This document shows positions 28,001 to 42,336 of a stretch of DNA of 64,000 nt, in pieces. Within the stretch, counting starts at the first letter, position 1. Each line of letters begins with the position of its first letter. A program made the translations under genes and the position numbers. Under the pieces are notes generated by a model, which was given only the letters and a program-made list of their open reading frames with translations, made no database searches and was not told where the DNA came from. The DNA is from Phytoseiulus persimilis (Eukaryota; Arthropoda; Arachnida; Mesostigmata; Phytoseiidae). The stretch is taken from contig CM075104.1 of NCBI GenBank assembly GCA_037576195.1, forward strand, positions 15,082,211 through 15,146,210, in the 5' to 3' direction.

Positions 28001-31000
28001 AGTGAGAGGAAAGAAGGAAATCCTCGAAAATAAAGTGCTCGCGTATTAATTAGAACAGCACGGCATTGGCACCGAGTTGGAGGAACAACGCGACCAAGAC
28101 ATCCGAGGAAATCCAGATGTCGCATTCCCAGGCATCGGCCCGCACTCGCCGACGTACACTCAGATGGGAAGAAAAATAACGAAACAAAATGGGAGAAATA
28201 GATGGGAGACGGCTGCAGCCATCGTCCGCCGCCGGAGAGAACTGAGCTACCTGCTTGCCGCGCCCAGGTGCCGAACATATTTTTCCGCTTTTATTTCCGT
28301 TTCTCGCTGGACAGATGGTTCCTGGGCACGAGCTGCTCTTACCTTCAAAATGAGTGACCGACTCGTGCGGCGAACTTCTCGACTGTCTGTTTGCGAGTCT
28401 GTCGACGCAGGGGCGACTTCCTATTCAAGGCGCGTAGCCTCTCAGGAACTACGTCGCTTGATCGCAGAGTGGCCGTCTGGTCGCCTCGAGTACGGCGAGG
28501 CGTGCTCCTCACGCCAGTTCACCGCTGCATAGCGGGCTCGGGCAACAATAGGTATGAACCTGATAAGCGAACATGTCCGGAGTTGAAACCAACCTCTTGA
28601 AACTAACGTCGTGCTCCAGGGTGACCTCAGCAAGATTCCGACGAACGGCAATTGGTCGTGGACTTCCGTAGAGGTAGCGGAGAGCGATCATGAGACCTTC
28701 GTCCGAGCGTCTTGATCGGTTCCCATCGAGTTTCGAGTTGTGCCGGCGGACGCCACCGCGGCTGCAACCGAGTGTCGGAGGTGCAAGTTCTGTGGACAAC
28801 TGGGCAAACAGGCCCTCGTTATCGTCAAACCTCGGAACATCCGCCAGCTGAGCAAATCACTTTCAAAAGTTTCAGGAGAAGAGTTTCACTGGGTCAGTTG
28901 GCGTCCGAGCTTAGTTGGCTCAAACCCCCGGTCGACGGCCGGCGGCGGTTTGAACCGACAAACGTTCTTCGCGACGAACGCGTCTCTATACGCAAATTCG
29001 TGGAGCGGGCGACGAGCGGAACGGCTACTCTAAACGCTCACGGGTTTTATTGCCTCGTAAACTAGAGCTTTGACGCTGTTTTAGTTTGGTAGAAATTCAT
29101 CCCGTAGAAGTCACTCTTGTCATAAAGCAAGTCAGCGTGTGAGTGTAGCCGCAATGTAGGCAGGCGAGCGAACCAGGCAGGAAAGCAGCAGTGGCAGTGG
29201 AAAATCGGCGAGATTATCCTGGCAGGCGAAGTATTGTTGCTTCGCAATACCAAATCTCAACCGCAGGCTTGAACGTGATCCATTTTAATAGCGTCTGAGT
29301 CTCGGACCTCTGGGAGCGATTCTCAGGTTTTGTATCACCTTGTACCGTGACTTCAAAAATCCCCTGGTCTTGAGTGATGATGCGCAGAGTGCAAAAAATG
29401 CTCGGTCTTCAATCAACCACGGCGGAAATCTTCGCGTCCTCCCTCTGAAGTATAGTTCAGAACGATTCCTATTCACTCCGAACAGAAAGATAACAATCTT
29501 CCTTGGTCACACTGCAGCAGCGGACATACGAGAGAGTCCATTAACGCAGCCGAACAAGTCGACCGTCTTCCCTGCGAGAACTGAGACCTGCGAGCGAGGT
29601 ACGGCTTTGTTTGAAACAATAGGCATCTACTTTCCCTTGGTTCGAAAGATTACGGCAAACTCTGAGTGGACGGCTTGCATTGAGAGTCTCAAACGACGTT
29701 GATAATAATTACGGGAAGTGCTTGGTCCCCATCTTGCCATCTAGTGGCAGCAGATGCTCCTGTCTTGTCCCGGTTCTTGTACTCGGTCGCACTGGCGCTC
29801 CTCCTCTCCCTCCTAATCTGCATGATCCTACTTCCACTGATCAGGTACCGACGTATGCGGGCCCTTGCGAAGGGTGTCCCCCTGTGTCTTGCGATGCATA
29901 GAGGAACGGCGGCGGCGTTTGACTGTCCGTCAGCTCCGCACAAACTTTCACATCTTGTTCCTCTGCAGAAAATTCTCAGAGAAATCTTCATTGTCAAACC
30001 AGACGACGAGCCCGTTGCGAGGACTATGGGTCTCAGGATCATCAACTACGCCGTTCCAATCGAAGCGCCCTTGTCGTCCTTGCACACGACCTCGACGCCG
30101 TCCTTGAATGTCTACGTAAGAACAAAAAGGGCATGCGAGGTAACGAAGGACAATTTCGGCTAAAAACTCTCAAACCAGAGAACCAACACGAGGAAGATCC
30201 GAGAATGTACTTCTCCGCTTCCCTTGTTTGCAGCTGTCGGAGAAGCGAACGCCCAACTCTGTCGACGCCTTGATTTTCGAATCAGCTCTCGACGGATGGC
30301 TGCAGCCAGGGCTAGAGATTAGACTCGGCCAAGGTGAAGAGTTACACAACTCGCAGATCGGGCTTAGAGACGTTTTCTCAGCGTTCTGTTCGGTTCAGAT
30401 TCCGTGAACGCCGTCGACGCCTGTACGGGCTCTCAATACCCAACGTCGTAGATCGTCCCTCTTGCGACCGCAGAAATAAGGAAACAAAAGACGGTAAACC
30501 TTCGCGCAAAGTTTGTTGCTGTCGGTACAGATTCGGCTCCGGGGGCTGTAGGTGTAGATTTGCCGGAAACCGTTTTTTTTGCCTCCCATTCGTAATAAAA
30601 AAAACGAGAACGAAAATAACGGAAAACTTTCCCTTTGTGTTGCGGCTGTGCAAGCGACCGGGCAGGGAGAGGAGCGGGGATGTTGTCAGAGGCTAGAAAT
30701 AATAAATAAATTCTTCTCAATTTGACGCGGCTTATCTTCCGCCGTTGGAAAAAATCGTTGTTTTCTTTCCGAAGTTATGATAAGAGACTGAGACGAGTCG
30801 GAAGCCAGCGGAGGCGGGCGAGCCTTGAAAGCTGAAGGATCGCACAAAAAACTCTCGAATAAATGTCAGTGAGCGTCTGGACAGCGAGCTGACCAGGAAC
30901 ACAGGCCACAATCGCACGCGCGTTTCCGCAGCGGACGCCTTCTTGATTTGAGATGCTCAGCACGATGAAGGCGGGCGGCGCTGACATGTTGCGAATACTC

Positions 31001-31712
31001 ATTACCCCGTTCAAATGAGACTATGCGGGACCATTAGCCCGAACGCAACGAATCCGTGAAGAGAACACATTTTCGGTTCACCAAGCGGAAACATGTTCGC
31101 GAGGTTCTGCTGGGAAGGGGCGCGATGTTTACTGTGCGCTGCTGTTAATTGGTGCTCACGTGCATCGATTGACACGCTTGCCTCAACATCCTCCGATCGC
31201 GGTGAGTCGGGCCTGGACCCTGCTCGCCCTTGAGATTCAGGGATCGTCCACTGACGAAGAAACATAAACTCTAGAGCCCAAGGTCTTAAGCCATATGAAC
31301 GCAGTCCGGGTGGCACTGCTCTTACGGTCGGAGAGTCGACGCATGTCGAGATTTTCGCAGTTCTTATTCGCGCTGATCGACGAGCCCCGCGCGCCGAAAC
31401 CGATCCTCGAACCCAGATTCGCATTGCCTCCCAACAACAGTGAGGATTTCGATTGAATCGAGAAGAAGAGGGACGGCTCGAATTTCAAGTACTCTCTGAA
31501 CCATCACGATCCATTTATTGAGCCGGTGGTCATCTGAGAGCGTTGAAAACGAGCCCAGTCAGTGGTGATGTATGAGCTGTCATTCGAGGTGAAAGCTTTG
31601 AGCGCTCTCTGTTACCGTCGTCTGTCCGAGAGAACGAATGAACGACCGACTGACCATGCGGCACACCGACTTGCTCACAGTCGCTTAAATGCCGCTGAAA
31701 AAGCTGAATTCG

Positions 31713-31726
31713 TTTTTTTTTTTTTT
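31713..31726. repeat. 14-base T run
   Basis: Fourteen consecutive T residues follow GCTGAATTCG. No poly-A-tailed element body is visible beside it, so it is recorded only as a homopolymer. Confidence 0.95.
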
Positions 31727-34700
31727 CTCGGTCGCGGGCTCGGGCGTTGGGTGACGTCGGAGGAATTCTCGACGGCAGAGCGTCCAGCGCTTGAGTTCAT
31801 TTCAAAGGAGCTTGGCGTCTTGTGCTCCGTCACTCGACGTCATTGCGTACTCATGTTGGAGAAGTCGGCTTGAATTTTTGTCTGTTTCCCTGAGCCGCTC
31901 CTCAACGCGGTCACCGGCTGTGGTCGCCGACTCTCGGGGGACGCCGGACCGCTGTCATGCAAGAGACCTGCTCACCCCTCTTTCGCTGTTCCCTTCCGAA
32001 TTTCCTCTGTCCGCCGCCGGGGGCGAGGCGGAATCGGGACCGCCAGACACCTTGTACGCTGTCACCGTCGCTAATGCAGGCCAACAGGCCAGTAAGAGCC
32101 ACTGCGGCGATATTTCTCTCAGCGTGACCGGGAACTGTCGCCCACGACAGTGACCAGCGTGTGTATGATTCACTTTCGATCCAAGAATGATTCCCATGTG
32201 CTCCGGTCCTCAAGCCGCGCCCGACGAGGAAGCCGCTGGAACGTTGGCTCGGGAGTCTCGCGGAGCTCGTACGTGGAGTCCGCTCGGGCTGGCTCGTCAG
32301 GGAAAAAGACTTCGGAAACTCCACCAAAAATAGGGCGCTGTCAGGTGCTGCCGGAATCTGAGCAGACTCCTGTCACCGGAAGAAGAAAGATCACGAGGTG
32401 AATTTAGTGTTGACATTGCGAAAAACCGCCAGCCCGGGGCAAGAGACAGCTCTTCGTCACGTAGTAATCGACGGCGCTTCCGTAGCTTCGACCGACATGT
32501 TTAAGTAGCGATTGAAGAGCGAATGTTGACCTCCTATGCGGTGGTTCGGCCGAACCCGAACGATTCGAGCCGCGGCGGAGATTGCGAGAGCTTTGTTTAT
32601 CCATTCGAACAAACACCAACATTGAAACATCTCCGCCCGCGGAACCGTAACGGAGCGGGATATCGTCCCAACAATGTTCCTCCTGGCGGGTATCGTGTCA
32701 AGGAACGATTGGCTCGGGTGTCTTCGCGAGAGCCGGTTCCGGACGTCTCGAGCGGCGGAGCGGCCATTGCGCTCTCTCGGAGGATAGATTCTTCAAAAAG
32801 AGTTCAGCGAGGCAAAAGCGAGGATTCGCTAATTTACAAGATCCCTCCAATAGCTCCCGAGAGAGTCCGCTTATCTCGGAACGGGGGAAGATTCAGTTTT
32901 GAAGCACTTTGAAGCCTGAATCCAGAGTTGATTGATTCGTGACAGAGTATTTTCCTCGGTTGACGACGGCAACCTATCAATTCGTTCCCCCGAACTCGTC
33001 CTCGGCTCGCCAACGGGAACTCAGCGTCCAGCTCTCCGAAAGCGAATTTTCGTGTATGTGTTATGAGGGAGTTCGTGTGGAGCTTCTCCGGCATCGGTCG
33101 GGTGTGTCCGTCTGTGTGTCCCTCTGCAGGTCGGTCGCTCTGCACTTTCGAAACATCGGATGAGCCTGTTAAACGCAGACTTCCTCCAAACAGGTGAAGG
33201 CCATTGATATCCCGGCTGCACACAGCACCTTTCTCGTCTCACATGGCTCGTCATCTTTCGAGCTCTGACAAGTATCGCCGCGTCGCGCCTTGGGGCTTCA
33301 TGATACGCAGTCTGTCCCTAATGAATTAATGCTGCGCCTTCCCCTCCGTTCCCCATCCAGCCGCCATCGCCAGTAGAAGCTCAGCAGCCGCGTCCAACAT
33401 CTGAGCTCGAACTCTCGTGCACGGCACGAGCCAATCGCCGGGAGCCTACAAGCACCGTCCGAGGCGTTTCGAGTTGATACGCTTCATTCGCCAGGTCTCC
33501 GTGCTGCCATCAATCGGCGCGGTTAGATCGAGCTCCGCAACTATCGCAGTGAGCTGGAGCGCTGATTTAGCGACGGAGCTGCGCCTGTTCCAGGTCGTCT
33601 CAGCTCCATGCTTTCTTGTTCACTTTTACGAGCTCGGACTGAGCTCCAGCCAAGCGATATGAAATCGAAGTCGGGCCCTCCAGGTGCCCCACGAGCTACA
33701 AATGCCACGCTACCACACCAGACAGTTTTTACAGTTTTGAGTTTCCCTCATCCGTTGAGACTTTTTTCTGCAGCAGGATAAGGACTTTTCGGACACTCGA
33801 GGCGAGTCCAAGAAGAATAGCCGCGAAAAAAATCCAATGTGCGCAGTTTTCACGTGATTCGAATCGTGACGCATGCGTGCGATGTGAAACGCCCTGAACG
33901 CCACCTCATTGGCTGACTGCTCGGTTTTCGAGCTTTAAGTTCTTCCTCCATGGATTTCCGCACAACAAGAAGGGAAACCCAGGGAATGAAAGACGTGACG
34001 AAATAATCACTCCCCGAGCCGTGTCGCTCCAAACAACTACGGACTTCTCGTGTGATCCCCACTCGAACTTGATGTCTCGATTCCAATCTGCTCGACTCCA
34101 GATCACAACTCCGCCTCGCATATCAGGAACTGCTGGGCCTCATCTCGCGTCGGGCGAGGGCTGAGCTCGTTTCGAGAACTGGTTTGTTCTCGGAGTGCTG
34201 AAACAGAATAATCTGTCCGCTCAACAGCAGACTGGCTCTAAATCTGATTTGGGTAACCAAGTGAAAGTGCGGGGGGAATTATCGCCTCCGTTGGAGATTA
34301 TTCTCGGGACAGAAAATCCGTATCTCAGTCTCTGACGCTCGATGTCGAAACATCTGAAATTAATTCACGCGTCTGAGAAATCAGTTGAGTTTCCAGAACG
34401 GGGCCGATCGCCGTAATTCGATTGAATTCAACATCAGAGCGCTCGCATCCGAGATACGACTAGAGTCGTTGAGGAAAAGCTCCTCGATTCGATATCACAT
34501 TCATCGTAATCGAGAGATTCTGGCCGGAGTGCAGTCAACGGTAGCGAGCTGGGCGTATCGATCGCGCCGCTACGATGGGACCAGTCAAGTTCAAACCAGG
34601 ACAATTAATTGCTCGACGCAGCCACGAGCTCGCTCACAACGAACCGATCGAGCGAGGCCCTCCAGGATTCCGAACGGCTTGTCCTGAATACCAACCTCGA

Positions 34701-37700
34701 ATGTTTTGGTCTCCCGACTGCGAGCAAACTTCAAGAAAGAACTTCGGAATCGAGGAACCTGTGGATATCGACCCCTGCTCTTCCGTGGTCGAAGCTTTGC
34801 TCTCGGCGGATCGTCGGCGACGGCTCTGAGCAAACCTGAGCGGCCTTGAGCGCCGAAACAAGAGCGCCGTAATCAGCTCCGATCGAGCAATGTGTCCCCT
34901 CCCCTGTTTCGAGATAATTATTTTTCTACAACTCTTCTTCGTTTTCCTCTATGCGCTTGCCAGTCCACTCGGTTGACGGGCGGGAAGCAGGTCGTGTATT
35001 CTTCCACGTTTAATTGCCTCACCCTCTAAGAACCGAAGTTCGCTCGTACTTTTTCACTTCCCTCACCTCCAACTCCGCAGGAACACATGTTCCGTCCCGA
35101 AAACACATACGACGGAAAAGGTTCGAAACACGGGATCCGTGCGCAGGTGACGGCGGCTTCCCGCGATGCCCTGTTGACCCAGCTCGCGCTCCCCGGACGC
35201 CTCGGTGGTCGGCTGCATACGTTTCACTGCCTGAGAGCAAAGAGTCAATGCGATGACATCTATTCTAGGGCTTCCAAACTGTAAGACAGATACTGAGCAC
35301 CGCGAGACGCACATGAGGATCTATGAACTTGGTGCTCGAGGAAACTCCATGTGGTCTGCTGCTGAACGCGCATGGAGTGACCTGTCGATATCTTTCGGAG
35401 GCGGAATTCTATCGCTATCCTTGACCCTGTAGCGCGACGGTGAGGTGCCAGAGGGCGGTCGACCCGAGAGCCCCGATCCGGCACGTGCCTCCGGCACACG
35501 CCCGAAAACCGAGGCAACTGTGGAAATAATTCTTTGAGCACGAGCGTCGCTTCCTCCTTGTGACCGTGCTAGCGCACGCGTGGTTCAGACGTAGCCCGCT
35601 GGCAAGTCCAGTCGATGGAGAGAAGCGAATTGTCGAATCGAAACTACATCGCTGTGCTCCGAGGAACGATCGCCATCTCTATAAATAAGAGCCGTGGCCG
35701 GGCCGCTGGCGAGAATGTTTCTCACAAGTTCCCTCCGGTGGAAAAAGTCAGTAAATCAGTAGAGTGCGCTCTCTGACCGAAGCTGGATCAGCTACCGGAA
35801 GGGACCGAGCCGTCTCCCGAGGCTCAAAATTATGAACTGCGGAAATCTCAGGTCCAGACGTTGATTAGAGGGCGAATAGAAGAGTCAGTGAAAAAGAATA
35901 CAGAAGGCTCTCGCCAATATCTATGGGAGTCGGCCTCGCCATAGGTGGAGTTAGCTTTTTAACAGCTGACACGAACACGTAAACAGTTTGTATTGAGAAG
36001 ATTTCTCTCCTGCATTTCGGGTAACGTGCCGAGACCGTACGGAACCGGGTCATCGCTGAACTTCTGTGAACTCTTGAAGAGCTGCAGCAACTCGGAAGCG
36101 TCATCTGCAACTCGATGAACTCGTCGCTTCCACGAAGGCGTCGCAGTGGAAGTGCAATGCCTACTCGGGCAAAAACATCAGTTTACAACAACCACCTGCC
36201 ACGGGTGGGCCGCATTGAGCGACAGCGAGTCCCTGATAGCCTGAGTGAGGCTACATGAGATCCAGCAACAAGAGTGACAGCGGCAACAGTGATGCGGAAA
36301 CGGGGTGGCTGAAGGATACATTTGGTTTTTTTTTTCCTCTGATGTTACCATCATCATCGACTCGTTCTCCGTTTAATCAGCATAATTTCGGAATTATTAG
36401 AAAACGATTATCTCCTGGGGGCGTATCCAGTGCTGCATGTCAGTACGTGGCGTGGATAGCATACGCGCCGCTTCATTTGCCTAAAAGGCAAGCCGTCGAC
36501 TGAATCGTTTCGTCCGTCCAGCGCCTCCACATACCGGGACGGCGGCACTGCGCTGACCGAGCCGGCGACCTTGAGGACAAAGACTCATTCTCCTGTTCAT
36601 GTAAAGGTCGTCCAGCAAGCTCTCTCAGTTCCCGCAAGTGTCTGAGACCAGATCTTACCGAGGGAGAATTCGAGTGCGTTCCAACCTCGACCTGATGTGC
36701 ACTAGTTCTCAGCCAGTTTGGCATCGTGTCCTGACTCGCGGTCGCGTTGGAAAACGTCTCCTTCTCAGTCGCGAGTTCCGACTGGATGAACTCGCACATT
36801 GAAGTGGAATGAGGTTCGCGGAATAACAAGGCGACAGAGTGGTCGGAGCAGTCTGCACACCATGTGGTACCACACGCCAGAGCACTGTGCGCGGCACGAT
36901 CTGGTGCCCATGTGCGTCAATCATGCAGTTGATCCACAGGAATGATACGAGAACCGCGCTTTCGGGTACGTTGATCGCAATGTGAAATAGTCCTAGATTT
37001 GAAGAGCACAGCGACGGGTAAACGCCAACTCTGTACTCGACAGCATGATCGACACGAGGAAAATTCCCACCCTCTCCGGAGTCTGGAATCATTCAGAAGT
37101 GTGGTCGGCCCGCTCCCGTTTGATACTAGTCGAAGCCACGGAAACTCGGATAAAATATGATTGATTTTCGACACGAGTAGTCGTCTGACTTTTCTCGATC
37201 CTGAGGCGGAAGTGACAGAAGGCTACAGTTGATTCCGACTGGGAGTCATTCTATAAAAGCAAGATTGAAGAACTGAGATCTCGTAACATTCTGAAATCTG
37301 AGATAGCGCTGTCATTCATTATGAAAATTAATTCCTCGGTCGCCCGATGTTGAGCATTTCTCAAACTCGATATCCGGTGATGCTCTCCTCACATCGCTTC
37401 AGAACAGCCCAGACAGTTTCCAGGGGAGAGAGCAGAGGAGGAAAAAGAATTGGAACATCTTGAATCTGTCAGACTTGACATAAACTCAATCGTATCGTCA
37501 GCCTCAGCCAGGAAGAGGAAAAGAACCGGCATTTTTTTCCCATTCCTTGCGCAGAAGAGGAAGCTCCTTCCGAAATTCTCCCTCCATCCTTCGCGCTCCC
37601 TGCAATTCCGTGCCTTGCAACAACTGTATCTTTCTCTCCTTGTTCAAATCTCAAAGCGACAGCGGCGTATCAGATCGCTCGTCTCAACTGAACCTTCAAC

Positions 37701-37825
37701 GACTGTATGGACGGAGTCACTGAGTTGAACTGCCCACAAATCTCGAGGGGTACACATCTCCCGCGTCCCATGGGCTGCAGGTTTGAAGGTAACTTCTCCT
37801 GCACGAGGCCCACTGCGAAAATTCT
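31727..37825. other. No supported gene
   Basis: No frame exceeds 140 codons. TATA-like words occur at about 35679 (TATAAATA) and 37252 (TATAAAAG), but such words are expected by chance at this length and nothing downstream supports a promoter. Confidence 0.45.
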
Positions 37826-38329
37826 TCATGTGACAAGTTCTTCCAGCAAGAGGACTCCTAGTGACTCCTGCTGACACTCTCCGTTCCCGCTGAAATCACG
37901 ACGATGGAGAAAGGGTTCTATATACATATGTATGTATTTTTCGGCGTCCGTAGATGAACCTTCCTCGTCGGAGGCAACCCAGCTCTTCAGAAATGTGTTT
38001 TCCTCGATGAGAAATAATTGTCCATCCAGAGTATCAATCAAACCTCCCTTCGATCCTGGATCTCGAGAATCGTCGATCCGTACTTCCTCTCCGACTTCCC
38101 ACTGACGGTTTCCGCAGCCCACGGTTTTTCGAGGGAGAGCATCCAGCTCGGCCCGCGTGTCCGGAAGGAGTTCTGTGACACTCACAAGGCTCATGGCAAA
38201 CATATAATCTCGTATCAAGGTCGTGTCCGCGCTCGACATTCGAAACAGGAGAAACTTCTGGAGTTCCTCCGAGCGGGTGTTCCGGTGTTCTAATCTGTCG
38301 AGCTCTTCGACTCGGGAGCAGCGATGCAA
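37826..38329 (-). CDS. Tentative acidic open frame, unrecognised protein
   Basis: This is a 167-codon open frame on the minus strand. It opens on TTG directly after an in-frame stop; the first ATG is about 30 codons in and would give roughly 137 residues. The translation is richer in D and E than most frames of this window, with stretches such as QWEVGEEVRIDD, GGLIDTLDGQLFLIEEN and ASDEEGSSTDAEKY, and it ends in LLLEELVT. No signal peptide, membrane segment or known motif is seen. On the same strand two further open frames overlap its end (37644-37877 and 37469-37654), so an intron-containing gene or a decayed copy is possible. Overlapping plus-strand frames also look moderately protein-like, so this may be chance. 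Confidence 0.15.
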   Translation of the reverse strand: MHRCSRVEELDRLEHRNTRSEELQKFLLFRMSSADTTLIRDYMFAMSLVSVTELLPDTRAELDALPRKTVGCGNRQWEVGEEVRIDDSRDPGSKGGLIDTLDGQLFLIEENTFLKSWVASDEEGSSTDAEKYIHMYIEPFLHRRDFSGNGECQQESLGVLLLEELVT

Positions 38330-40000
38330 TCATTCGATGTTTAAAGGAGAACTCCGATTTTTTTTCCTCTCTCCGTTCGTTTCCCGCTCTGGTGTCCACC
38401 GGTGTTTCCACAAACTTTCCCACCGCTGCTTGCAATAACCTGCTTGTAAGTTGAGAAGCGGGGAGAGCGCTTGGACGGAAAAGTTCCGGCGTCCTAGGAA
38501 ACACTTGTCACCGCATCTCGAGGCTGGGAGTCCGCAGAGAGAGAAGTACGTCAATGCTTACCGACCGAAGAACCAACCCTCGAAAAGGGATGTCTTGACA
38601 TCACACGGAGCTCACCGAGGCTTCTGTGGGAGGCCTCACCAGAGCTAAGAAATACCTCACGTCGCCCAGCTGACTCCGGGCCTGCTCGAGATGATGAAAG
38701 GACATTTTCGTTCAGCATCTCATGAAACCAGAACACTTTCATCGCATGTCGGCAACTTCTGCAGCATTCCTGCACCACAGACCTCCGCTCGGTCGAAGCA
38801 GTAGATCCGTTTTAGCCGCCCCTAATCTCCATACATCTGAATCTATGACCGAATGTGACTAGTCCGTGTGGGATGGAACTAACGATTGGTCAAAGCAAAT
38901 TCTCACGTGAAACTGAACTCCTTCACAGGTGAGAACTGAGATGTCGCTTTTCAACTGATTCGGGAATCACGCAGATTGCGAGATTGCGACAAGGGAAAAC
39001 AGTCTTCGAAGGAGGCGCAGCTCCGTACGGTGAGTGAGCGACATAAGCCGCCCGTGTTGCTGTTAGCCTCGACGCGTAATTACGGCTACCGAATGTGCGT
39101 AAATATTTCACCCGGACCAACGGCCATCAAATCAGTTGAGTTTGAGTCCTCTCAGGAGGGAAATTCACGCAACAATTCCGCACCTCGTCGCTCCTGGCAA
39201 CCAATTTTGAATCTGTGGAACCTGAACCGGGAACTCAAGATCCACAAGATGCCGACTTCGAGAACAATGTTATCGTTGGATGCGCCCATCTTCGTGGACA
39301 GTCGCAGGGGAAGGCAGAGGATGACATTTGGTATTTTCTTCTTCACTTCGGGCTCCAACAAATGTTCGAGAGCTGTGATCAAAATCATGACAGGGAACCC
39401 GAGAACGAACTTCCCGTGGGTTCCTCATGGAATCTGTGACGGAAATGGAAGATGCAAGTCCGTATCAATAGTGTCAGTCTAGGACGGTGGAAGAACCGCG
39501 GGGATTCTGACTCGGGCAGAGCTCGCTCTCGAAGCGTTGGTGGTCGTTGGTCTAGCACACGGAAACTCTCCAGCTCTGCTCAACTCCGTCCGGAGATTAA
39601 ATCAAGAGTTCGGCTGGATCGTCGACAATGTGACGAAAGATCCCGATGCAACGAGAAAGTTTCCGAGGTCCCGCGAGGTCGACGCGGATTCAGAATGAGT
39701 TTGCAAGTCCCTAGATCCTCCTGCAGTAGACGAGGTCAAGATTGATAGAACGTTGAAACGCAAACAAGAGTTCAGGGGGAACGTGGACAACAGCGTCGTC
39801 GACCGGCACGGGGAGCGAGTGATCCAGTGATGAGCCGTACATGAGGAGATTTAGTGTTCTGACCGATAACGTGTCGTCGTCGTCATTAACACCAACTTCG
39901 AGCTTCAGCGGGCGAGACTTGCTGTATGTCTTCCTCAATGCGGGGCCTCTTCTGCAGCTGCCAATGACACGCGTGTTGTCGCCGACGTCATCGTTGACGT
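38330..40000. other. No supported gene
   Basis: Frames up to 168 codons (38976-39482, plus) with no recognisable motif. Overlapping plus-strand frames at 39215-39439 and 38976-39482 look equally plausible, so neither is called. Confidence 0.45.
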
Positions 40001-42325
40001 CGCTGCATCGGGCGACCGGAACATCTGAAAGCACGAGAGTGAGAGCAGCAGCATCATGACAGCTCACACCGGTCGCGGCAGCTTATCTGCGTTGCTTATC
40101 TGTGTTGTAGCCTAATCCCTCATTCATCGCTTCCTTCCACGTAAATCAGGCCTGTCCGTCAAACAGTGTTTTTCCTCCGTCAGCAGCTTATTATTTAATT
40201 AATGGAAGCTCCCCCAGGACAGCAGCAGCGACAGCGCGCTAGGGCCAGGCTGTCGTCCCGTTGCTTCTGTATGTTCTCTTTCTTCCATGGGCGCCCATGC
40301 CGCTACCGCCTTTCTCCCAGAAAACTAAAAATGAGCTTATCGTTTGGCTATCTTCCTCCCTATTTATCGGTAGTGAAGAGTGGGGATCCAGAGGCAGACA
40401 GACACACACACGCGCACGCTCCCAGAAGTGTTATGAGAGCCTGGCCTGTTCGACCGGGCGACCGGACGGACAGACGGACGAGCAACCTGCCTAGCTTCAC
40501 AAGTATTCCTTCAAACAAGGTATTAATTAACCCCAGCAGCTTGCAGCCAGGCCCAGCGGCACGTGGAACGTCGGTAATGCCGCTGATCTTGGGGATAACG
40601 ATGATGATCGTGGTAGAGGCGGCTGTGGCAGTAGTGGAGACCCCACCAGAGCCGACGGTGAAGTGTACTCACGGCGGCCGTACTTTCCTGTCAAAGCTCA
40701 CACGGCCGGTCTCCAATCGATTGATAATATTCACTGGGCGCCTCTCCTACCTAACAATAAAAATTCTTGCCAAACCCAACGGCCAGCCGAATGAGTTTTT
40801 TTTTCCAACGCAGCAGTTTTTCCCTACCTTGAGAGAGGACAAACCGTCTCTTTGGCGGAGGATCAAGGCAAGCGGCGAGATCTGCAAAGCTGGGCCTATT
40901 TACCTACTCTGGTCTACCCAAGTCCGTGCCAAATGACGGATTCTGCTGGATCTGGGGGAGGGGGGAAGGGTGGTTAGGATGAACTCACTGAACGAGCAAG
41001 GTTTACGGGAGATTGAGCCCGGGATCCGCAACGGCGAGGACTTTTATCATGTTTCGTATGTCATCTTCGCTATCCGAGTTCATGGGATCAAGGAGCCGAA
41101 CCGGGAGCCATGATATTTTTCCCCATGATGCGATGTGCCACGTTTAGTCAGCCAAAAGACTCCCTCCTCCTCCTTCTGTCTGTCTGTGAAGACGTGTGCT
41201 TTTCCTTTCGTTCGTTCCTTTTTCTCATTCTCTGCCTAAGAGGCTCGCGCGTGTATGAACGTGGCGTTAATCGCCACCTGTCATGCCAACAGCGGCCTGC
41301 ACTGACCACTGTTGTTTAGCCGCACGCGCCGTTTTACCCTTCGGACTCGGTTGTGACCATTGTTCCTTACAGTAAGAGAGCGAGGGAACGGCTGCGTGCG
41401 ATGACACAAAGGGGACACAAAACAGCAGCATCGGCGTCAGAGGAATAACAGGGAAAAAAACGGAGGAAAACACAGAAAGAGGGAGGGTCCAGATAAAAGA
41501 AAGGCAAGCAATTAGGCTAGGCGTGGTGAAGGTGCTGCCGCTTCTGCTTTTACTACTGCGGCGTCAACGCCGGCGTCGGCAAAAGGGGCGACGGCATCAA
41601 CGAGACCGGCAGAAGGGGCCACGAGATGGACAAAGTAGGCGAGGTCAGGCTTTCTCTCATCCATCCGTCCGTTGGTCCGTTTTCGTAGGTCCAGCGAGCA
41701 GAGGAACGAACGAGCGACCAACCAATCTCTCCATTAACAGTTATTATTCTTGTTTGGCCTCGGCAGCAGCCGGTTTTTCCTTCGTTTCTCCCTCTCCGGG
41801 TCGCTTCTCAGTCAGGGGGTCTTCATCTCCTGCACCACCTTCTCTACTTGTTTCTCCTCTTTTTGTTCTCAGCAGACGGTGCCGCCAGGTCTTCCCCACG
41901 TACATACTCGCACACACTATTGTCACCTCCTCCGCCCCTCGCTCTCACGCTCGCTCACTGTAGCAGCCGACGACCAAATGTCCGCTGAACACGCGACCTC
42001 ATGACCTTTCGTTCATCGTAACCTTTTTTTGTTTCCCAGGAAGAAACCACTAAGTTGCACTGTCGGCAAGACCTACCGACCCACCCGGTAACTGCATAAA
42101 GCTTTCATAACATCAACAAAAAAAGACCCCGAACGAGCGACAAATAGTCCGCAGACGAGCGGACGAAGGCACGGCTCCAGATCTTTGTCGAAGCGCAGCT
42201 GGTCGGGAAGAAGTCAGCTTCCAAAACGTGGCGCAGTTTCACTCCCGACGAACTCTTGGTTGGGAAAGTGTCGTACATCTGAGACAGAACGGGGCCAAAC
42301 TTCGAGAACTAGCCTCGCAAGTTCT

Positions 42326-42336
42326 GGGGGGGGGGG
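42326..42336. repeat. 11-base G run
   Basis: Eleven consecutive G residues lie between GTTCT and CAGCTC. It is a mononucleotide run with possible assembly-length error. Confidence 0.93.

Larger units (their letters stand above)
20001..31712. other. No supported gene
   Basis: Scattered short frames with no known motif. Frame-free gaps lie at 24200-24509 and 26679-27184. Frame 29340-29702 (120 codons, TTG start) has a balanced composition but no recognisable domain. No transposon ends or tRNA-like elements were noticed. Confidence 0.45.

Noticed and set aside
35675-35700. TATA box promoter (TATAAATA)
   Set aside because: Such words are expected many times by chance in 64 kb, and no start consensus or coding frame follows at a fitting distance. 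The same applies to TATAAAAG near 37252 and TATAAAA near 24940.
40202-40936. 244-codon ATG frame, plus strand
   Set aside because: It runs through CA- and GGAC-type low-complexity tracts and shows no domain; more likely an open frame by chance in low-complexity DNA.
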